From Petrolisthes cinctipes (Eukaryota; Arthropoda; Malacostraca; Decapoda; Porcellanidae), in contig JAWQEG010003763.1 of NCBI GenBank assembly GCA_033782935.1, positions 38,501 to 102,500 on the forward strand: 64,000 bases of DNA, given 5' to 3'. Below, one piece after another: positions 48,620 to 59,571 of the stretch. The notes under the pieces were generated by a model. It did not search any database. It was not told the origin of the DNA and was given only the letters and a program-made list of their open reading frames with translations. Each line of letters starts with the position of its first letter. Within the stretch, counting starts at the first letter, position 1. The translations under genes were made by a program, and so were the position numbers.

Positions 48620-48753
48620 TGACGGGGGCAGGGTTTTAGTATAAAGGCCAGCATCAGGGATAATCCCATCTAATCACGTAGGCCAGGGACCACTGCCAGT
48701 ATACTGCTCCTTTATCACCCACAACACAACACAACACAACTCTCTTTTTGAAG
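48620..48753 (+). promoter_or_regulatory. Promoter and noncoding first exon of cluster gene C
   Basis: A TATAAAG box lies at 48640-48646, preceded by a TGACG half-site at 48620-48624. The inferred noncoding exon runs from about 48670 to 48753 (AAG|GTGGGA). It contains an ACAAC repeat. The long intron that follows ends at a textbook branch point and acceptor, TACTAACC then CCTCTGCAG (49595), seven bases before the start codon. Confidence 0.65.
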
Positions 48754-49602
48754 GTGGGAATCTATTTTGTGTGTATGTGTGTTAACTAGATGGTTGTTGT
48801 TGTTGACTGTCTAGGAGTGTTAATCATGTCAATTTATAGTTTCTGAACGTATATGAGGTATTGTAAAATATCCCTTTATTATCTGTTAAAAGAAGAATAC
48901 AAGGCTTCATGTTATGGTACAGTACGTAAAGTTTGACTGGGAAGGAGACACCTTCAATACCTTGTCATCTCGGATATGAATAACGTGAATTTATAAACAT
49001 GTTTTAATTACTCGACCGAAATCCTTATCTCGTGACACAAAAATTACAATGCTAAGGATGAAAAACATAATATTATTTTCGAGATATACTAAAATTAGTG
49101 TATAAAGTGCTAATTGATCAATGGTACACTGTATGTAAGATGGTGACAACCAGAGGATACATACTATATGTGGTGCATAAAAGTTGGTACCTTCAGTCCA
49201 CGGTGGAGATATATACCGGGCCTCAGCCAGCCACTATACCACTGAATTCTTTGTGGTTCGAAAGGCAAAACGCAATAATTCGTCATCTACCTTCAGTTGT
49301 TTAGTCGTTCGAACCATGTGTGCCTCAGTTATATAGTGACTGGCTGACTATGGTACACCATACTACAGGTAATCATCAGTAAGAGAAGGTATAGGGCTTT
49401 ATTTGAATGGCCTCTATAGTCTAGGGAATACGAATGATGTCTTGTGAGAATACAGAGTGAGCATAAAAAGTGTACCAGGGTTAGGCAAATAAGCTGTGAG
49501 TATAGACGCAAATTAAAGAACAAACTTGTAGTACAAAAAACACAACAACAACAACAACAACAACTTACGAGTACTAACCAATTCCTCCTCTGCAGCACCA
49601 AC

Positions 49603-51737
49603 ATGAAGCCAAGTGTTGGGTGTGTGTGGGTGTGGATGGTAGTGGGTAGCTTGATGGGTGTTGGGGTGTTGAGTCCTCCTGAGTGTGAGGCTGCCGCTGC
49701 CCCTGCTCCCGTCCCATGCTGTGGTCGGGGTAAGGGTGCTGCTTTCGGCCTCGGCTTCGTTGGGGTGAGTCTGAGAGATACAAACATTACTAAATAATTA
49801 TAAAGGTAGTAGTAAGGTGTTGATAAATCTGAGAGGGATAAACAATATTACTTAAGGGGATCGTATACTTTTGTTAAAGTAAAGTACCTTTGATTCCACC
49901 CTTCAAGTTCATAGTATGCCTTGCAGGAAACAGGACCAGATGAACACAAATAATGGTGGCCTGAATCTTGTATGGAATAAATGGATTGAAAGAATCAGTT
50001 GCTCCAGATATACCGCCAACATTGTACTGCCTTCCTTAACAATTGTGACTCAGAATGCAGAGAAAAGGTATATTAAATTTTACATGGTGCCATTCTCATA
50101 CATATTATTCCATAGCTTGGTGATGCCCGTTGTTGAGAATACAGAGAAAACTATCTGTCAAGTTCTTGTCAGATATTTTCTCTTAGTGATGGATTGATTT
50201 ACATTTTTGTGGCATTTATTCTAGGGGTTGCTGATTGGTCGTCACCGTAGGCGTTGGCACGGTGGTGGTGGTGGTGGGTGTGGCGGCGGGGGATGTGGTG
50301 GTGGTGGTGGTGGGTGTGGCGGCGGGGGATGTGGGTGGTGTGGTGGGTGTGGCTACGGCAGGAAGAGGAGGAGTCTGGACGAGGTGATAGACACTGACCA
50401 ACTAGAGGAAATCTTCTTCAAGGTATGTATGTACAGTCTCAGACAATAATTAATCATCCATCCACATTGGGAAGACTCGTGTAAAGGTTTGACTGCTTCC
50501 TTCTGTTCGTCAGCTGAGAAACTTTCTTAAAATAAATAGGTTAAGTTCCATCTTCTAATTCATTACAAGCAGTTATAGCCTACTCACTATTCAATCAATG
50601 ACATCATATGAGAACGTGAAAAGATTATTCAGCAATTTATTTGAGTTATTCTTATTACGTGTATTGAAATTTATGTCCACGACTGTATGCCAAAGTTCAA
50701 TATCTTCGCTAATATTGGAGTTATTATTATGAATGCTTATTATATAATTTATCAGGGAATTGGAGGAATACTGATTAATTCAACACCAACTGTCATCTTC
50801 ATCATTCTTACTTCACCAACTAACCACCATCACCACCAACTAATATCACCATCATCATATTCCAACCACCTTCACCACCAACTATCATCACCAACCAACC
50901 ACCTTCACCACCATCATCACCAACCAACCACCTTCACCACCAACTACTATCATCACCATCATCACCAACTAACCACCTTCACCACCAACTATACTATCAT
51001 CTCCATCATTTTAACTTCACCAACTAACCAAACCTCCACCTTCACCACCACCAACACAGATCGCCAGAGAGGACAAGGACGAGTGTGGATTGAGGTTGGT
51101 GTGTGAGTTGGCCAGTAAGGAATCCCATCAACTCTCAGAGGACGAGATCATCTACCTTCTGCCCTACAGGTTGGTCAGGTCTTGCATAGTACAGTCACGA
51201 GCAGAGGTTTCTTTACCCCCATGGCGAGAATGAGGTCGAAGTCGTGGTTGGAGAAGGGCCAGGCAAAAGAACACTAGGAGTCAGTGAAATATACCGGCGT
51301 AAAATTTGTTTAATTCAAGTGAATACCTCTAGTGACATGAAGCGTCATCCGAACATTATGAACTGGTCCATTTTTGTTCGTCTAGTCCATCTCCAACCAC
51401 GACTTCGACCTCATTCACACCAGGGGGGTAAAGAAACTTATGCTCGTGACTGTACATAATATGTCTACAGTATATTTTCTTTCGTGCATCTTTGTTTCAT
51501 AATATTATACAGTATATTTCCTTTCGTACATCATAGTTACAAAATATTATACTGTATATTTCCTTTCGTTGCAGAGGACGGGAAGAGAGCGACGGCAAGA
51601 CCTCCTTCGGAAAGTACGACAAGGCAGTGTGGCACGGACAGAAAAGTCACCCTTGTCACAAGCTGTACTCCCTGTGTCCCTATCCTGCCACATCCATCAT
51701 ACCCCTCCCTACACTCAACACTACTGTGCCATACTAA
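49603..51737 (+). CDS. Cluster gene C: secreted Gly/Cys-repeat precursor with four-Cys DM4/12-like domain, 210 aa
   Basis: Coding exons are 49603-49764, 50225-50422, 51060-51169 and 51575-51737 (phases 0, 0, 2), joining to 210 aa. The signal peptide is about 1-31 (VWVWMVVGSLMGVGVL, then ECEAAAA). Next come PCCGRGKG (38-45) and a small-residue run AAFGLGFVG|GLLIG, then RHRRRW. The middle exon is a Cys-punctuated polyglycine tract ending CGWCGGCGYG. GRKRR (99-103) before S104 is the furin-type site. The C-terminal domain has cysteines at 129, 135, 184 and 191 with CGLRLVCELASKE, YDKAVWHGQK and C..LYSLCPY. Compared with gene B the four-Cys domain is strongly conserved and the middle exon is longer by four residues through codon-repeat change. 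Intron 2 holds a TTAA MITE and intron 4 a TA MITE, neither touching splice sites. Confidence 0.88.
49852..50039. mobile_element. TTAA MITE, family 3, copy b, in gene C intron
   Basis: It is bounded by TTAA at 49852-49855 and 50036-50039. The left end GGGGATCGTATACTTTTG matches the family 3 copies at 43.7 and 62.1 kb. The inside carries CATAGTATGCC and AATAATGGTGGCCTG words shared with copy a. Confidence 0.8.
50817..51050 (+). repeat. ACC/ATC-rich minisatellite next to a splice acceptor
   Basis: Repeats of CCAACTAACCACC, TTCACCACCAACTA and CATCATCACC fill the end of the intron and run up to 10 bases from the acceptor ACACAG at 51059. The tract takes the place of a normal polypyrimidine stretch. 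Confidence 0.85.
51190..51454. mobile_element. TA-flanked foldback MITE in gene C intron 4
   Basis: The ends are TA|CAGTCACGAGCA and GCTCGTGACTG|TA. The arms (51190-51268 and 51376-51454) match over about 75 bases, including GAGGTCGAAGTCGTGGTTGG. TA duplication and CAGT ends are typical of Tc1/mariner-derived MITEs. It starts 21 bases after the gene C exon end at 51169. Confidence 0.88.
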
Positions 51738-51768
51738 GCAGAATCTCCACCGAGCAGACCACGCACCA

Positions 51769-51951
51769 TTTCTTCTGACTCACTCACTCACTCACTCACT
51801 CTCTCTTTCTCTCTCAACCAAACACACACACACACACACGCACATATGAGAACTACCATTGCAAGCATGCATAGTTCTCTTCACAAAGTTACAAATCAAC
51901 TAACCATGTAATTTCTTCTGATTCACTCACTCACTCTCACTTTCTCTCAAC

Positions 51952-51986
<35 letters not shown>

Positions 51987-52080
51987 GCTTACACACGCAC
52001 AAATGAGAACTATACCATTGCAGGCATGCATAGTTCTCTTCACAAAGTTACAAATCAACTAACTAACCATGAAATAACTT
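51769..52080 (+). repeat. Tandem duplication of about 150 bp after gene C
   Basis: Two copies share, in order, TTTCTTCTGA, ACTCACTCACTC, CTCTCAACCAAACACACAC and then ATGAGAACTA, GCATGCATAGTTCTCTTCAC and AAGTTACAAATCAACTAAC. The copies differ mainly in the length of the CA run, so this is a recent duplication in the probable 3' UTR or just beyond. Confidence 0.88.
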
Positions 52081-52349
52081 CTTCTCATTTACACACACAC
52101 CTTGACACTGCACACAGTAACTTGATCGCAGTTTTGTTTACCTCTTGTGAAAAACGGAAGCATTTTGAAAACTCGGGTCTGACACAACTGCCCTTTTATA
52201 TTTAGTATTTCTGGAAGATAAATAAATGAAACAAATTGATATAGCGTTATCAGTTTATTATCCTTTATCACATCGGTTACAATATTGTGTTTAAGTTTTC
52301 TTTTCGGATTTTTTTTTTTTATAATACAGTATAACTCAGAAAACTTTTT

Positions 52350-52353
<4 letters not shown>

Positions 52354-52418
<65 letters not shown>
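52354..52418 (+). repeat. GT microsatellite
   Basis: About 32 GT units without interruption. Confidence 0.97.
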
Positions 52419-52420
<2 letters not shown>

Positions 52421-52716
52421 AATACAGCATATCTCAAAAATCGTAATGGGTGGAATATTATACAATTTTGTACATTGGGCAACCAGCGATAATTTGGAAG
52501 AACTGATTTTGAGATTGTGGCTTTCTATATGGGATTCCGTATCCAAGATTTCATCATGTTGTGATTTGGGTGCATCGCCAAAATAGTGGAGTAGTGGTGT
52601 TTTGTTTGAGGTCGTGCAAATATAGAGTGCTCTTTAGTTTAATAATCTTAATTGAGGCTGTAAGGAAAAGATGCTATTTATGGGACAAGACTGAGCAAAC
52701 ATAAAGGAGACAAAGT

Positions 52717-53766
52717 CAATGGGGAATTTCCTAAACTCGTGGTTGCCACCAGGTGGCATCACAATCGGCGGTTCATCGCGCACACAAGCAAAATAACATA
52801 TTCCTTCAGAGTCATTCTATACACAAAAAAAATGCATCGAGCTTAAATGATACATATTTCTACACAATTCTTTCTAAATAGTAAAACACAGGTAAAATAG
52901 TACTATTCGTGATCAAAAGGAGTTAAGTTGATTTTCTGGTGAAATTGGCATTCAGATTATTTGGCCATCTCGGGATTACCAAACAGGTACACCAATGATT
53001 GGAAACAAAGTAAATGAAAATACAATAAACATAAAAAGAACATGCAGGTGATAGTTAAAACTCCGAATTACATAGATCAACTTCCTGGTTTATTGAAATA
53101 CATATTTCAATTGAGAATAGGCAACTCGAATGTGCTGGCGAAGTAGTCGAATCGTATAGCAACTATCCACCGTTTCCTTTGTCCAGCTTCTTTGGGGAAT
53201 TTGTGGCCCCCATGTCTATTAACACATTGAGGGACACAACACGATGATGGCATGGTTGATAAAGTTGATTGTTGAAGTCTTGAGGAGTGAGGACTCTCCC
53301 TCTCGGATGTTTGGTTTGGTTCCAACTCGCTGAGTCTCGCTCGGCTACTTTTACCTTGTCGCTCACTTGGTGAAGGAGATGCTAATATCTCCACAAAAAT
53401 AACTATATCTATATATTACCATGTTACTGGGTATGTTACGTCATAATATGTAGTACAGTCTTAATCATATTTATTTGTATTGTCCAAATAAATAGATTTT
53501 AGCCTTGGCATATGCCTTACTTTAAATATCGACAGCAGAAGGTCGATAATCACGAAACAAAAATATCTAATTTAACCAACTTATCTCAAAATTATCCATA
53601 CAGGGTATTAAAAAGTCGATGCAGGATTTCGAAAGTATCATAATGATCAAGGTTCTATGCATTTGTATGCTGATGGGATTTTAAAAAACAATATTTTAGC
53701 TCATGTCACATGAACTGACTGCACAGCAGTGACATCTAGCGGATTAGTTCCAGAAATTCCCCATTG
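52717..53766 (-). mobile_element. Small DNA transposon remnant with a THAP-domain fragment
   Basis: The inverted ends CAATGGGGAATTTC at 52717 and its complement at 53753-53766 enclose about 1.05 kb. Weaker similarity continues inward (CCAGGTGGCATCAC against CTAGATGTCAC). On the minus strand inside is the start of a THAP zinc finger (53253-53107). Most of a transposase is missing, so it is a deletion derivative. THAP domains head P-element-type transposases. No clear target duplication is visible (GACAAAGT left, GATGAGCT right). Confidence 0.6.
53107..53253 (-). pseudogene. THAP zinc-finger N-terminal fragment, 48 aa
   Basis: The fragment begins MPSSCCVPQC, continues GGHKFPKEAGQRKRWIVAIR and stops after FELPILN. 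The C..C spacing, the HKFPK motif and the KRW are hallmarks of the C2CH THAP finger, which binds DNA. The later C..H pair is missing, so no complete finger forms. An in-frame upstream extension to 53394 is probably untranslated. Confidence 0.7.
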
Positions 53767-54004
53767 GATGAGCTTTGAACAAATAAATATCAGCTGGTCC
53801 TTTCGGGTCTCATCACATCTCATTGGAAAAAGGAGACAGATGGACACTATAGTCAACAAAAGCAATTTCGCCTTAGGTAGCGCTTCTTAAAAGACGACCC
53901 TTAGTAAGAAAGAGATGTAGTAAAGAGAGGACACTATAGAAGGATGGGTGGCAAGGGGATCTACAATTAAAAACCATGGCTATACCCGTGTCACTAAAAC
54001 TATG

Positions 54005-54040
<36 letters not shown>

Positions 54041-54568
54041 TGAGAACTATCTATGCATGCACATAATTGCTGGCAGACCACAATATAGTAGTGCTACAAA
54101 ATCCAGGGACGAGATGAAGATGCTGAGAACACACCCATGCAGAAACTTGAGGAATGCAATGAAGAGGGAATCAGCTTAATGGATCATTTACAAACAAGAG
54201 AATCGTCAGTATAATCATGAACTTGCAGGGTTGGAAATTTCCTAGAAACTGTAAAAAGAAAGTGTGTGTGTGTGTGTGTGTGTTGTCGACATCCTTGATA
54301 GGAGATAAACAGTCTGTATCGTTAATGTGAAATGCATAATACTGGACAACTGAGGTAGCTATGGCCCAAATGGCAAGGTGTGGGTCAGTATATACATATA
54401 GGAATGTGGACCACTACACAAACCACACCGGGCAAGTCTTTTTTCATATTTTTTTAAGTGTTTTATTTACCTTTCGTAAAATCCTAAACTCTCTGGTGTT
54501 AAATGTGAACATTATAAATTGACATTGCTAGGGGCTGAGAAACTCGGGTAATATATTGAGAATATTTT
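53767..54568. other. Gap with a CA microsatellite; no gene seen
   Basis: This is unassigned sequence with a CA run at about 54008-54036 and a GT run near 54262-54282. It probably includes the 3' UTR of the LINE fragment that follows on the minus strand. Confidence 0.4.
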
Positions 54569-55240
54569 CTAAGACATCGGGCTGGTTATTAAATAGTCAC
54601 ACATATCACGATACAATAGGTGAGATAGTCTGAAGTAGTCACTTGAGGGACAATACATGACGTAATGTCTGAGTGTGCGAGAATTGGGAGCTTGACAAAG
54701 TTTGCACATCGTCTGGTCTGCGGTCGGCCGCCTAGCAACCTTCCTATTGGAGAGGTATCCATTACGGATGTGAGTAACGGCTACATCACAGCGGTGAGTG
54801 AGGGTGGGACTTCTTCCATACAGGTGTCCCACTGTACGGTACCAGTCATAGTGAGGAATGGAGGAACTGTCATGTCGTTCAATGTCTGTACGGAGTTCCA
54901 AGGCCTCTCGTTTTTCATCACGCAGAATTCTTCGAACTAAACTCTTGGAGATTGTAAGATGTAAAGTAGGTTGGGACAGGTAGCAGGCAGTTTTGGCAAG
55001 TCTATTTACGTGGTCTTGTGGGTCATGACCTACATCAGCAGGGATCCAGATGAAAGAGACACAAAGGCCAAGGGTGGTGGCAAGATGGAGATGGTGTTGT
55101 AGGGAGGAGATGAGAGGGGTGATGTGGGATGGAGGACTACAAATAATAAGGGCTAATGTTGCCTGTGAGTCGCTGATAATGAGACCAGATACTCCTTCAA
55201 TGGTGAGGTAGACAAGAGCTAGATTTATGTACTGCAACTC
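54569..55240 (-). mobile_element. LINE fragment: RNase H domain and C-terminal zinc-finger region, 222 aa open
   Basis: The minus-strand ORF carries the RNase H features LIISDSQATLALI and FIWIPADVGHDPQDHVNRLAKTA. The latter corresponds to the W.PGH.G...AD.LAK motif with the key G-H changed to A-D. It ends with CKLC ... RHYVMYC, the family's C-terminal Cys/His region. This is the last part of ORF2 of a Jockey/R1-group non-LTR element, 5'-truncated. The frame is still open, but the changed catalytic motif argues against activity. Confidence 0.85.
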
Positions 55241-55683
55241 CAGTCAGGGAGGCGATGAGACGTTGCATAAAATTTCTTATAGTCATACATGAAATACTTA
55301 AACTATAGAAAAGGTACCCACAATGATCGTAAAAGAAAACTAGCATTTGCAATATATATATACAGGTAACTATTTTCTAATTCATTCTGTAATAAGTTCC
55401 TATTGCCGGACGAAAGACAATGCAGAAAACAAGTCTAAGAAATTAAATAAAAAAACGATGTCGAGAAGGAAATTATTCTAACTATCATGTAAGGGGAGAA
55501 TCTCTTGCTGGTAAATTAGAAGGCTACCGATTCCTCCTAACTATATATAGCCTACCAGAAAACAAAAGTCCTCAGTGGTGTTCATAGGGGATCTGGTGTT
55601 GTTATTCGTGGCATAGTTTGGAGGAATCAGAGACCTTCCAAATCAACAACAAAAGACTCTCCCCTTACCCTGACATGCCCGGG

Positions 55684-55726
<43 letters not shown>

Positions 55727-55897
55727 ACACACACACACACACTTTACCATTGTCCTGTTGATTAAGATTTTGCCTTCCATCGCCGGGTCAAATGGTGGTG
55801 GAAAAACGAGAAAAAAAATGCAGCTTAAAAACTAACTAACTTCGTGCACGTTTTATTCTCTCATTCTCTCCTGAACTAAAACGAAAATAAAAATAAA

Positions 55898-55989
<92 letters not shown>

Positions 55990-57120
55990 TAGAAAATCCA
56001 AGAAACACTGTATATAACTAACCAGCCATGTAGTCTAACCCAAGCGTCGTATAATTTCCGTTTAAATGCATGTACATATATATATTTTTTTAAGACACGT
56101 CCCTCATGTAGACGCTTCTTGGCCTAAGTATATAATTAGCAGCCACTTTAAAGATATTATTAATTCCCTGGCCTGCATAATACTGGGTTGCGAGGCTTGG
56201 CAGCAGCTCATGTTCCCGACCTTCCTTTTATATAATTAAAATTTAACTTTTAAAATTGCTGTCGTATCCTACAATTTTCTGACAGCATTTTTCTTTCCCA
56301 CCCAACAACGAACGGTATGAAGCGTGTGACTCATGGATGGTTTCCGTTAGTTTATTTATATAAAAAATGTGTAAAGAATAATTATGTCTGAGTTTAGATT
56401 CAAGAGTTGATCATGTTTAGTTTATAGTGTTCAGTAGGAAATAAAAGTCCTGTGGCCATGAAGAACCAGAGAAGTTTTCATTTTGCGCTCCCTCCCCTCC
56501 TGGATATTGTAATTTAGTATGGTGAATGTGTTTGTTCCATAACTATCCTTTATGTTATCTCGCCTTCAAGAAGTGCTGGGTGGGGCGACACGACTATTGC
56601 CACGGACTGTATACTCGTGATACGTAATCTCTGACCAGAGACGAAAGGCAGGCACCACACACACATACCCTGCATTCGAACTCAGCCTCTATAGGTGTAC
56701 TGGGTGGGGAAATGAGCAATACCAGGCGATTCGAAGCTTTCTGCTCCTCAGACTCTGGTCAGAACATAAGAAGCATGAGTGTACGGTAACGGATGAATGT
56801 GGTGATAGGCCAAAGAGGACAGGTGGAATAATTATACAGACATTTTCAAATCTATAATATATTTGTTTGGTTTGGGAGGATACCGTATACTTGGCGTCTG
56901 ATTATCAAAATAGGGTCCGGTATCTCTCCTCCATTCATTCATTCATACATTCCTTCAAGTTTACTATGACCTTGCAGTACCAAACAGATGGGCACACGTG
57001 GGTCAATTTTCATATCAATACAACCACACATCACGTCTAGAGAGAACCAAGAAAACAGCTGTGTCTGACTCACTCACCTAAAGACTCTCTCCTCACTCAA
57101 CACCACTACACCATCAACCA
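55241..57120. other. Gap with a MITE and microsatellites; no gene seen
   Basis: It holds the family 1 TTAA-type MITE copy b (55490-55667), an AG then CA run (about 55686-55741) and an AAT microsatellite (about 55897-55985). The rest is unassigned AT-rich sequence. Confidence 0.5.
55490..55667. mobile_element. MITE family 1, copy b
   Basis: The ends AAGGGGAGAATCTCTTGCTGG and the complement of TAAGGGGAGAGTCTTTTG face each other. The inside has GATTCCTCCTAACTAT and ATAGTTTGGAGGAATCAG. Flanking TTAA is degraded to GTAA/TTAC. Confidence 0.75.
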
Positions 57121-57126
57121 ATTCTT

Positions 57127-57285
57127 ATAAATACAGCCACCTGCATGCATGGGTCGTCAGTATATACCACGAGAGAAAGCCACCAGACACTTCTGTTTTT
57201 AATTATTCTTCTCATCCATGCACGACCTTAGCTTGCTTCAGATTTCCTGGAAGGAGGGATCGATGGAAAAAGGTAACATAATTTA
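57127..57285 (+). promoter_or_regulatory. Possible TATA promoter and first exon (tentative)
   Basis: TTATAAATA near 57126-57134 is followed about 140 bases later by a donor-like AAAAAG|GTAAC at 57272. This resembles the layout of the three cluster promoters in spacing and strand. No coding exon that would complete a gene could be found downstream, so this may be chance or a relic. Confidence 0.25.
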
Positions 57286-57433
57286 AAGTTCAGTATATCC
57301 ATCCCTTCACACACACACACACACACACATACATCATTCTTCCCTCCATACGTCTGTAACTTTTCATTATTTCTATACACTAACCTTCCTTGTCCCCCTC
57401 TTGTCCATCACTCTCTGGTTTTAGGAGGAAAAA

Positions 57434-57610
57434 GTCACGTGGTGCTGGTGGTGTTGGTGGTGTTGGTGTAGTTGGTATTGGTGGTGTTGGTGTAGTTGGT
57501 ATTGGTGGTAGTGTTGTGGTGTTTGTGTTGGTACTGGTGATAGTGTTGTGGTGGTGTTGGTGGTGTTTGTGTTGGTACTGGTGGGGTTGGTGTTGTGTTG
57601 TTGTTGGTAC
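57434..57610 (+). repeat. GGTGGTGTTGGT-type minisatellite
   Basis: Repeats of GGTGTTGGTGTAGTTGGTATT and shorter GTTGGTG units fill this interval. One frame reads Gly/Val/Ile-rich protein after RRKKSRG, but no signal peptide or cysteine pattern is present, so it is listed as repeat rather than gene. Confidence 0.75.
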
Positions 57611-58928
57611 TGGTAATGATGGTCTTGTCACGTACTCGTCCTCCTATCCTCCCTGTGTGTCCCTCCCTGTCATTGTCAGTGTCCCGCCTCAAGAGTAATA
57701 ACACCCTCGTCTTCTTCCACCTAATTTATCGTGTTTCCAGTTTTACATTACTTGGAGGAATCCCTGTGTTATGCTCTAGGGTTGTGTTGTCGTCACCAGG
57801 TTTTGATCTAAAGGTTATAGTTAGTCCCGCTGGTAATCTCCTTATGAAATTATTGTGAGAGAAGGACAGCACTGACTATCTATAATTTATCATTTTCACA
57901 CTTTCTTGTTGGTTTACAAATCTACGTATATCTGACCTTTGAGTCCATTTTATGTGTTCCGTTGCTGCCAAGGTAAGGATAAATAAAGTACTGCACAAAT
58001 CCAAATACTACGGTACTTGAGAATATTGTTGGAAGGACTTTGTGTTGGTGAGACCGGTCTTCGTGTCCCAACACACCAACCCGGACAGCCACCAGTATTC
58101 CCAAGTCCATCACAATACAGGAGAATTTTTATTTTTGCACGATGTTGATCCTCACCTGACTTTAATCTATCGTGACCTGATCTATCTGTCTTAGCTTATG
58201 AATTCTAGCTTAATCTGGCATGACGGGAACTAACATAGTACCTCAGTGAATTAAAAATTAACCTGATTTAAAAGATGTAGATGAAGTGAAAATCCCTGTA
58301 TCACGAGAGACTTAGGGACATTACGAGTTGATCATTTAAAATTCTTAAACGAGGATTAAAGCCAGCGAGCAGAGACCGTCCATGATAACCCCCAACTCCT
58401 CAGCCACTCCTGCCCTATTAGACCTCATTAACGAGAAGGCCTTAACGACTCGTTAGTCATTGATCAACCACGACCAAGGGGGGCACTTATGGTGATTATC
58501 TTGTGTTTATGTGTGCGCGCCGACGGCCGCCAGAATGGCTAAGAAATTTTGAAAACCCACGAGGAAAATCAAGCCAGGTATTCTATCCAGGCACTCGCCT
58601 CTCCTGAATGTACACAGAGATTTTCTTTCTTTTCTTGTTGTTGATTGATGGAGGATGGTGGAGAGTTGGTAAAACTACTGAATAATGAAGTATTGGATAC
58701 GAGTGTGTTTGTGCAGTGTGCGTGACCGTATGCGAGAATTTGTACTTGCTTGAGTGTGTTTAAGATAAGAGTAGGACAGATTTGTAATAGATATATAATT
58801 AGATAGATAAAAAAAAACAGTTATTTAGACAAATGACCGATAGACAGGTCGACAGACAGGCAGACAAACTTAGATATAGGCAAATAAGTAACAGATAACA
58901 ACAATAATGCTATAATAACAAGAGACAG

Positions 58929-59082
58929 TTAATGGACCCTGTGATGTAGTCAGAAAATTGGAGATAAACGAGTCCTTCAAATATTGCCACGAAACATAAC
59001 CTATATAGAAGGAGCTTGTTTCGGGGCATAGTCAGGGGGAATCAGAAGCCTTCAATTCCCATACACGATCACAGGACTTTAT
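58929..59082. mobile_element. TTAA MITE, family 2, copy b
   Basis: TTAA at 58929-58932 is followed by GGACCCTGTGATGTAGTC and AATTGGAGAT. The right end reads ACACGATCACAGGAC and then TTTA, a degraded TTAA. The inner words GCCACGAAAC and TTTCGGGGCATAGTC are shared with copy a in inverse orientation. Confidence 0.78.
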
Positions 59083-59406
59083 GGTACAGAGAAAGAAAAA
59101 CCAGAGTGTGGATCGTACCAGCTGTTCATTGCAAGGTCCATGTAACCCTGCAACATGGATATAAACTGTGAGGAAAAATGGCTGCAACACCAATCCAGTG
59201 AAAGGGATGGCAGGCTACAAAGCTGACGGTGCTCTCTCCATCCCCAATTTCCTTCGGTGAGCATTGCAGTCAGTAGTGTATTATCAGATACAGTTACACT
59301 CTCTCATAGAAGGTGGGCGTGCTGAGACCATGCATGATACCCTACCAAACCCTGGCTCATGGGTGGGTCAGTCAGTGCAAGAAAAAATGACGGTATATGG
59401 AAAACT

Positions 59407-59571
<165 letters not shown>

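Noticed and set aside
57390..57698. Gly/Val-rich protein gene
   Set aside because: It is repeat-driven, with no signal peptide, no cysteines and no conserved exon ends. It is kept only as a low-interest finding.
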